In this document: positions 57,615 to 64,000 of the stretch, piece after piece
Numbering within the stretch: position 1 is the first letter of the stretch
Layout: each line of letters opens with the position of its first letter
Assembly (NCBI GenBank): GCA_037367405.1
Contig: JAZKJV010003259.1
Coordinates: 941,001-1,005,000 of the forward strand
Reading direction: 5' to 3'
From: Ottelia alismoides
Taxonomy: Eukaryota > Streptophyta > Magnoliopsida > Alismatales > Hydrocharitaceae
DNA: 64,000 nt
Position numbers and translations under genes: made by a program
The notes under the pieces: generated by a model
Told to the model about the DNA's origin: nothing
The model's input: the letters and a program-made list of their open reading frames with translations, nothing else
Databases searched by the model: none

Positions 57615-60600
57615 ATGGCCTCCCAAGGTATCAACACCAACCCGATCGCAGCCCTTCCGCTTTGATTTTTGATCGGCTTGTCTTCAATTCCAGGGAAGGA
57701 CAAGGATCTCGAGCTGAATCCGATCCGTCTCATCCCCGCCACCGCCGGCCACAGCAACCAGACCTCCGCCCTGCCGTCGCCGTCGCCTTCCCCGACGGCG
57801 GCCACGGCGCCGCCGGCGCTGGTGCTGTCCAACTCCGGGAAGAGGATGGACCAAGCTGGGAAGAAGAAGTACGTGAAGCAGGTCACGGGGCGGCACAAGG
57901 ACACCGAGCTCCACCTGGCGGCGCAGCGCGGGGACGTCGCCGGCGTCAGGAAGATCCTTAGCGACATCGATGCGCAGATGGTGGGGACGGCCGGCGGGGC
58001 GGATTTCGATGCGGATGTCCGGGAGATACGCTCGGCGGTGGTCAACGAGATCAACGAGGTCGGGCAGACGTCACTGATGATCGCCGCAGAGAAGGGGTTC
58101 CTCGACTTGGTGGTAGAGCTGCTCAAGTACATGAGCGAGGAGAGCGTAGCACTGAAGAACTCCTCGGGATTCGATGCACTGCACACGGCCGCTCGGGAAG
58201 GGCATCATGGTGAGAATAGTAATTCGGTGGATCGTTTTCCTTTTTAACTGAACTCCGTCAGTTTCACATAGGAGCAGATGCTCTTTCTAATCGGTTCCTG
58301 CTGATTCGGTGCATTGCTGCTTCACCGGTTTGTTTTGACTTCTACACTTGGCAGCTTTCACTAAATAATCAATCAGGAATCGCTTGTGTTCTGTGTTTTG
58401 GATGGTTTATTTTCAAACCGAGGGAGCTTGCAGCCCTTTTGCACCAGAAAAACCTCTCAATTTGGATTTGTAAGGTGAAATATTGCCAGTTTTAAATTTG
58501 AACACATGATATCCCAACTTCACTCTTTTAGTGCATTAGCAGTCAAGAATGAAGATTTATGCACATGATTATGCATTTGCATTAGAACTTTAGATGTCTA
58601 AAACTAGTTTGATGACACTTTGCTGTATTTATTTTCTTGCTCTCTTTGGATGAACACATGTGCTTGTGAAGCAAAGTTTTGGTTCTGCTCGGCATCTGAT
58701 TCTGCACATGGTCTCATGACTGCATGGTACTTCAATTGCTTTTCTTGCTTTCTCTTTTGATAAACAGATATTTAGAATTACTAATTGGTATCTTCTGAAA
58801 TAAAATACGTAGGAATGAAACTAATGAGAAGAAAAAGTTGAGTTAAATTTAGCTTTTTATGTTGAATTAGAGTTCATCATTCTTCCACATTGTTAAACCC
58901 GAGTCTATTAAAAGTTTTGTTTCATGGTGTGTGTGTATATAAAAGTCAATATATTCAATTCTTCAGCTCGTTAAATTTACTTTGGCGCTTTAGATCTGCA
59001 AAAACCCATGAGCAATATTTGTCCCATAAATAAGAGGGTTTTCTGTTATTGATTCGTCATTCTGGTACTTTCATTCATTGATTTTAATCATGTTAGATAT
59101 CTTATTCTAGAAAAGTTTTTTGATGTATGAGATCTAAATGTGCATTGTGCCTTGCTATTTGCCTGTCCACTTCCATAATATTGCATAGATTCGATGGCTA
59201 GGATGGATTTTATAATGGACTATCCATGGAGTTCATTCCATGGTGGACCTTAGAAATGATTATGCAATGCGTCCCTGGCATTTTTGTGCTTTCTCTCGGT
59301 TAAATTTCGGATATGATAATCTGCCACAGTGTTTTTTAGCTTTTTTTGTTCTGCCTTCTTTCTGTGTTCTCTCAATTGAACTTCGAATCTAATTTTCTGC
59401 CATAGTGTTTTTTAGATTTTTTTGTTTATATTTTCATTATTTTCATGAAGTGCTTCCATTTGCTACTAATTAGATTTTACAGCATTTGTCCACGGATGTA
59501 TTTCATTTATATGGTGGGCCTTACCCATGACTATGCAATGCATCCCTGTCTTCTTTTTGTGGTTTCTCTTGATTGATTTCGAATCTAATAATCTGCCATA
59601 GTGTTTTTTTGTTATAACTTTTATAAATCTCATGAAGTGCTTCGATTTGCTACTAACCAGATTTTTACAGCATTTATCCACGGACGTATTCCATTTATAT
59701 GGTGGACCTTACAAATGACCATGCAATGCATCCCGGCCTTCTTTTTGTGCTTTCTCTCGATTGAATTTTGAATCTAAAAATATGCCAGTGTTTTTGTCTT
59801 TAGGTTTATACTTCCATTATCCTTGTGAAGTGTTTCCATTTGCTAATTAGATTTGTACAACAATTGTCTATGGATGTATTTCATTTATGTGGTGGACCTT
59901 ACAAGTGACTATGCAATGCACCCCTGCCTTTTTTTGTCCTTTCTCTCGATTTAATTTTTAAATCTAATAATCTGCCACATAGTTTTTTTTATCTTTTTTT
60001 AATACTTTCACTATCCTTGTTAAGTGTTCCGATTTACTACTAACTAGATTTGTACGGGGTTGTCGAAAGATCACCCCCCCCTATAAATAGAAATGACTAC
60101 AATTAGGGACTTTTTTTAGATATCTCTATTTATTATCTTGATTTTGTTCGCCATTTATATATCATAGTTGTCTTGCACAGTTAGAGAGAACATCTTCTCC
60201 TTTCGACTAGATTTAAGCCTACGTCAAAGCGAATGAGAACCGCAAATAAGAACTCATTTCCTGTGAAGTAAGGCAAGTCATAGGAAGAAAGTGAACTCGT
60301 CATAGCTAACAACTCGACGCTTGCTCTGTTCTCAATCGGCAAATTGATTTTGCTTGAGAACTCGAACAATGGAGGCAATGACTCCCCAACGAAAGAAAAG
60401 ACCCCCTTTAACCCCTTTCTTCAGACACTTCTTGGCACATACATTAAGGGAGCCATCGATGCTTTCAATATGCCTCTGACACTCCAGCTCTGACACTCCA
60501 GCTTCTTACCTAGGCTTGCTTTTTGATCCCCGTCCTCGAGCTGAATCTAATAGCTCGGATTCAGCGGATAAGTCGCCTTTCGAGTGCTTTTGAACTAGGT

Positions 60601-62877
60601 TAAAGCCATACTAGCCTGCTTTTCTTACCCTCGTTGAAGTCTCAGCCCTTGTGCCCACCTTGTCTTAGGGGATTCCCCTGGTCAAGCCTACCTACTCCTG
60701 TCCTAATACAAAGGCACCACACCGAGAATAATCTGCCGCATAGTTTTTTTTTAATCTTTTTTTAATACTTTCACTATCCTTGTTAGGTGTTCCGATTTAC
60801 TACTAACTAGATTTGTACAGCAATTGTGCAGGTACTTTTGAACCATTACCCTATTCTAAGTAAGACATTAGGCCCTTCAAATGCAACTCCTCTCATATCA
60901 GCTGCAATTAGAGGTCATACAGCAATTGTCAAAGAATTGTTATATCAAAATCCTGCTCTGCTTGAGCTAACAAAACAGAATGGGAAAAATGCTTTGCATT
61001 TCTCTGCTCGACAAGGGCATGTGGAGATTGTGCAGACATTACTTGATAAAGATCCTCAATTGGCTCGAAGGACTGACAGGAAAGGGCAGACCGCTCTCCA
61101 TATGGCTGTCAAAGGAAGCAGTACCGAGTCTGTCCAGTCCCTCGTGGATGCTGATCCTGCAATAGTAATGTTGCCTGATAAATTTGGCAATACTGCTTTA
61201 CATGTAGCTACAAGGAAGAAACGTGTTGAGGTACTGTACATTTATATATCTTTTTTCGTAGAGGTACTAATTCTTTTGGCACAAATTTGGTCGACGGAGT
61301 AGTGATCTCATCATCTAATCTCACTATTGTTCTTGATTTCCCCACCAAATTTATCCTCTTAATTTGTCTGTTAAATTTTAGTATTTATGCCAAGTCAACA
61401 GTTTTAGTTGCAAGATATCATCATCCCCAAGCTATTCGCCACATGGAGATGAGCTTTTGATTTTAGAGTTATCATAATCACACATTTTTTTAACGGATGC
61501 ATGTGAAGTATGTTATTGTTGTAGACGGCATCTGTTGAGAATATTTAGGCTTGCTAGCAAACAGGCATTTGGTCTCCTGAGGTCAAGCCTAACTCATTTG
61601 ATTGATTTGACTGAGTTGTCCGGGAATAAGGATACTTCTTGGCATGGTCCCTATTATTTCCAGGTTTTAGCTCTTCAAAAAAAAAGTTCAGTTTTGACAG
61701 AAGAATTACTAATTGGCCTCTTCTGAATTCTAGTACATAGCAATGGAACCGATGACAGGAAAAACTTGAGTTTAATTTTAACTTTCTATGTTGAATGGTA
61801 TGAAAAAAGCTTTTATATTGAACTAGAATTCATCATTCTTGTTTCAACCCAAGTATTTCTATGTGACAATTCTCCGCACAGTATTTATTCTTGTTTTAAG
61901 TATTTCTATGTCCCACTTGTCTGTATAGTGTTTTGGTCTATATGTTACCAATTAATGTAATCGTCAACAGAATAGAAGCAGCAGAGATTATTGGAATCAT
62001 TCTCACTCCTTGTTTGGTTTATTGTATGCATATTCAGATAGTAAATGTGCTCTTGCGTCTTCCTGACACCCAAGTGAATGCATTGACAAGAGAACACAAG
62101 ACGGCTCTTGATATAGCTGAAGGGCTACCTCTATCTGAGGAATCTGCAGATATAAAAGAATGCCTATTACGACATGGTGCAGCCCGAGCAAATGAGCTAA
62201 ACCAGCCTAGGGATGAACTTCGGAAAACTGTCAGTGAAATTAAAATGGATGTCCACACTCAACTAGAACAAACAAGGAAAACAAACAAGAATGTCATGGG
62301 CATATCCAAGGAACTTAAGAAACTTCACAGAGAGGGCATCAACAATGCAACCAATTCTGTCACCGTGGTTGCCGTGTTATTTGCTACCGTGGCATTTGCT
62401 GCCATATTTACAGTTCCTGGTGCAAACGACAATGATGGTGTGGCTGTTGCTATTCACAGTAAATCATTCAAGGTATTTTTCATTTTCAATGCAGTAGCTC
62501 TCTTTACCTCCTTGGCTGTTGTGGTGGTACAAATCACACTAGTCAGAGGGGAAACAAAATCTGAAAGAAGAGTAGTTGAAGTAATTAACAAGCTGATGTG
62601 GTTGGCATCTGTTTGCACCTCTGTGGCTTTCATTGCCTCCGCATATATAGTAGTTGGCCGGCGTTTTCAGTGGGCCGCAATCCTTGTCACGGGAATCGGG
62701 GGAGTCATCATGGCTGGAGTCCTTGGCACCATGACATACTATGTAGTCAAGTACAAGCGCAATCGGAAACTCAGGAAGAGGGAGAAATCTTTAAGGAGGT
62801 GTGGACCGAGTGGTTCATTCTCATGGTACCACTCAGAGCTATCAGATTCAGAAATTAACCCCATATATGCCATATGA
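57615..62877 (+). CDS. ITN1-like ankyrin-repeat, PGG-domain membrane protein, four exons
   Basis: Exons are 57615-57627, 57694-58209, 60821-61230 and 62038-62877, all with GT-AG borders; joined they give 592 residues. The first exon codes only MASQ plus one base. Ankyrin repeats run from TELHLAAQRGD (exon 2) through GHTAIVKELL, GKNALHFSARQGHVEIVQTL, GQTALHMAVKGSS and GNTALHVATRKKR (exon 3) to HKTALDIAEGLPL (exon 4). The linker (RDELRKTVSEIKMDVHTQ, KELKKLHREGINNATN) leads into the PGG domain, with four predicted membrane helices (SVTVVAVLFATVAFAAIFTV; ...ALFTSLAVVVVQITLV; LMWLASVCTSVAFIASAYIV; ITGVIMAGVLG-type). The family is plasma-membrane located; Arabidopsis ITN1 affects salt- and ABA-linked ROS responses. 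A similar role here is inference. The gene looks intact; intron 2 (2.6 kb) is unusual. Confidence 0.95.
59241..60830 (+). repeat. ~190-bp tandem repeat in intron 2 including splice-acceptor copies
   Basis: The phrase tggtggacctta recurs at 59241, 59512 (as tggtgggcc), 59700 and 59890, giving units of about 271, 188 and 190 bp. Each unit also has tatgcaatgcatccc, ctttctctcgattgaa, aatctgcca and tgctactaa(c/t)tagattt-tacag. The last copy (60727-60830) supplies the real exon-3 acceptor (tttgtacag|caattgtgcag), so the earlier units carry decayed acceptor copies near 59480, 59670, 59855 and 60055. Confidence 0.8.
60056..60726. other. Foreign-looking 671-bp insert in intron 2, possibly organellar
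   Basis: This block has higher GC and no repeat units, and lies between two near-identical 90-bp copies of the intron repeat (59966-60055 and 60727-60818). Its texture (aagcgaatgagaaccgcaaa, ggcaagtcataggaag, gattcccctggtcaagcc) resembles plant mitochondrial spacer DNA to me, but I cannot name a matching locus. An alternative is a decayed transposon. Confidence 0.35.
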
Positions 62878-64000
62878 AACACAGCTCAAGCGCATAATTA
62901 GGATCAAGATCTTCGACACAGGGGAATCCAGTCTGTACCTACACTACGGGTAAATGCAGCTCGAGGTGACGCATGTTGCCTGAGAGAAGATCAAGATTTT
63001 TGAGCAGTCTTCCCATTTTATACTCTGTACTTATACTGTAGAGCGAGAGGAGAAAGCTACTATGCACTAATTTAAACACTTTGATCCTAAGGCAACCAAC
63101 CTTCTTGTTATCTTATTGTAGCCATATATTCCAGGTACTATTAAATCAGATTGAGATGATGATATTGTTTAGGCCTTGTGAAAAACTTTATGCAAAATAT
63201 ATTCTTGGCAGAAACTATATTTGTGAGATCGCCAGAAGAATAACAAGGTTATCATCAAGACGCGTATTCATCTCAATCCTGAAGGAAGAGATTGAGGATA
63301 TGTACCCTCCCAGGTTTCGACACGAATCTATTGCTATTTGATCTCAGGTACTTTTGCCTGCTTGTCTAGAAAGGATGGCTTCTTTGGGATTGAACTGGTA
63401 GAAGCTCAAAAGGATTATTGTTATGTCAGAAAACTAAATTGGAAATTCATCGGGGAGACGGCTATGACTCGGTGTACGAGGGATCCGTCTCCCCGAGGAA
63501 GCTCCAGTGAATTCCTGGGGGGGATCTGGATATAAAGAGAAGGTCATCCCTCCGTAAAGGAGACCAGGCCTTTCATCCTCTGGTATTAAATGGCTGGGTC
63601 CTTCACATTCCATTTTCTGCAACTCTTGGCAAATAAAAACGATTTGTGCTGTCCATCACACTTCTCTTAATTTTACCCAAACAATAGTAGGAAATAAGTT
63701 TGCATTTCTACTTAAAAAGTACATCATATTGTTCAGTATTGATCCACGACCAAAAACAGACGGCTATGAAACTTTTCTATCGCTCGTGGATAGTGCTCCA
63801 GCTTATTCTTCTTAACCTCAAAGCACTACAGTATTATTATATAATAAAACTAAAACCATGCGTAAGCACCGCACCGAGTCCCGTACTATGACAATTAAAT
63901 TCTATTGCTTATGCTTCGTTTTTTTTAATGGAGGGATAGAGTTAAAATTCTGATGGATGAAGAAGGAATCATTAAAATTTATGACTCCAACGTGGAAGAC
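62878..64000 (+). other. 3' UTR and downstream flank of the ankyrin gene
   Basis: The first few hundred bases are probably the 3' UTR; an AATAAA-like signal occurs at 63632-63637, though an earlier site may be used. Around 63455-63500 gagacgg...ccgtctcc forms a short inverted repeat. No further gene is supported before the window ends. Confidence 0.45.

Noticed and set aside
57563..58186. 207-codon minus-strand frame
   Set aside because: It is the shadow of exon 2 of the ankyrin gene on the opposite strand.

Overview
This is a plant (angiosperm) nuclear window. It holds two intact-looking host genes with classic plant structure: a tonoplast aquaporin (TIP1-type) at 46080-47131 and an ITN1-like ankyrin/PGG membrane protein at 57615-62877. 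Both have GC-rich exons and AT-rich GT-AG introns. The rest is dense plant transposon debris. GC-rich first exons would fit a monocot or an early-diverging angiosperm, but the sequence alone does not settle the lineage.

Layout. 1-10760 is the 3' part of an Athila-type Ty3/gypsy element: gag end, protease, RT, RNase H, integrase, a long noncoding 3' region and a 3.6-kb 3' LTR. 10761-22000 is a mosaic of small DNA transposons (CACTA-like at 10929 and 14207; Mutator-like with 9-bp duplications at 12560 and 20100; hAT-like at 19847), a copia pol fragment (15640-16330) and an RTE LINE end (18711-19055). 22009-33439 is a nested stack: an old LINE relic, a second LINE inside it (14-bp target duplication), a 9.15-kb non-autonomous Athila-like LTR element inside that (two 3-kb LTRs, tRNA-Asp primer site), and a SINE inside the LTR element. 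35265-40342 holds a copia gag-protease relic interrupted by a complete 2.4-kb non-autonomous LTR element, then a chimeric Pack-MULE carrying a DUF1336 gene fragment. 40343-45421 has LINE endonuclease debris, a probable solo LTR and a Tourist-type MITE. 45422-64000 is the genic half, with hAT, Mutator-like and solo-LTR insertions between the two genes.

The most interesting pattern is in the 3' noncoding regions of the two Athila-type elements (1-10760 and 24158-33311). Each carries tandem stem-loops built on TATACTTAGG...CCTAAGTATA and ending in a G-run like the polypurine tract (PPT). Each array ends in another PPT-like module about 1.6 kb upstream of the 3' LTR. The true PPT of each element, and one of the two upstream modules, is preceded by a stem-loop whose arms differ between copies but stay complementary, while the purine loop (AGGA or close to it) is kept. 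This looks like a conserved RNA/cDNA structural module of this lineage.

The host genes do not form an operon or shared pathway. The aquaporin moves water and small solutes across the vacuolar membrane. The ankyrin/PGG protein belongs to a family linked to salt and ABA signalling. The ankyrin gene is notable because intron 2 contains a roughly 190-bp tandem repeat that multiplies the exon-3 splice-acceptor region. No rRNA gene, functional tRNA gene, CRISPR array or bacterial-type operon was seen.
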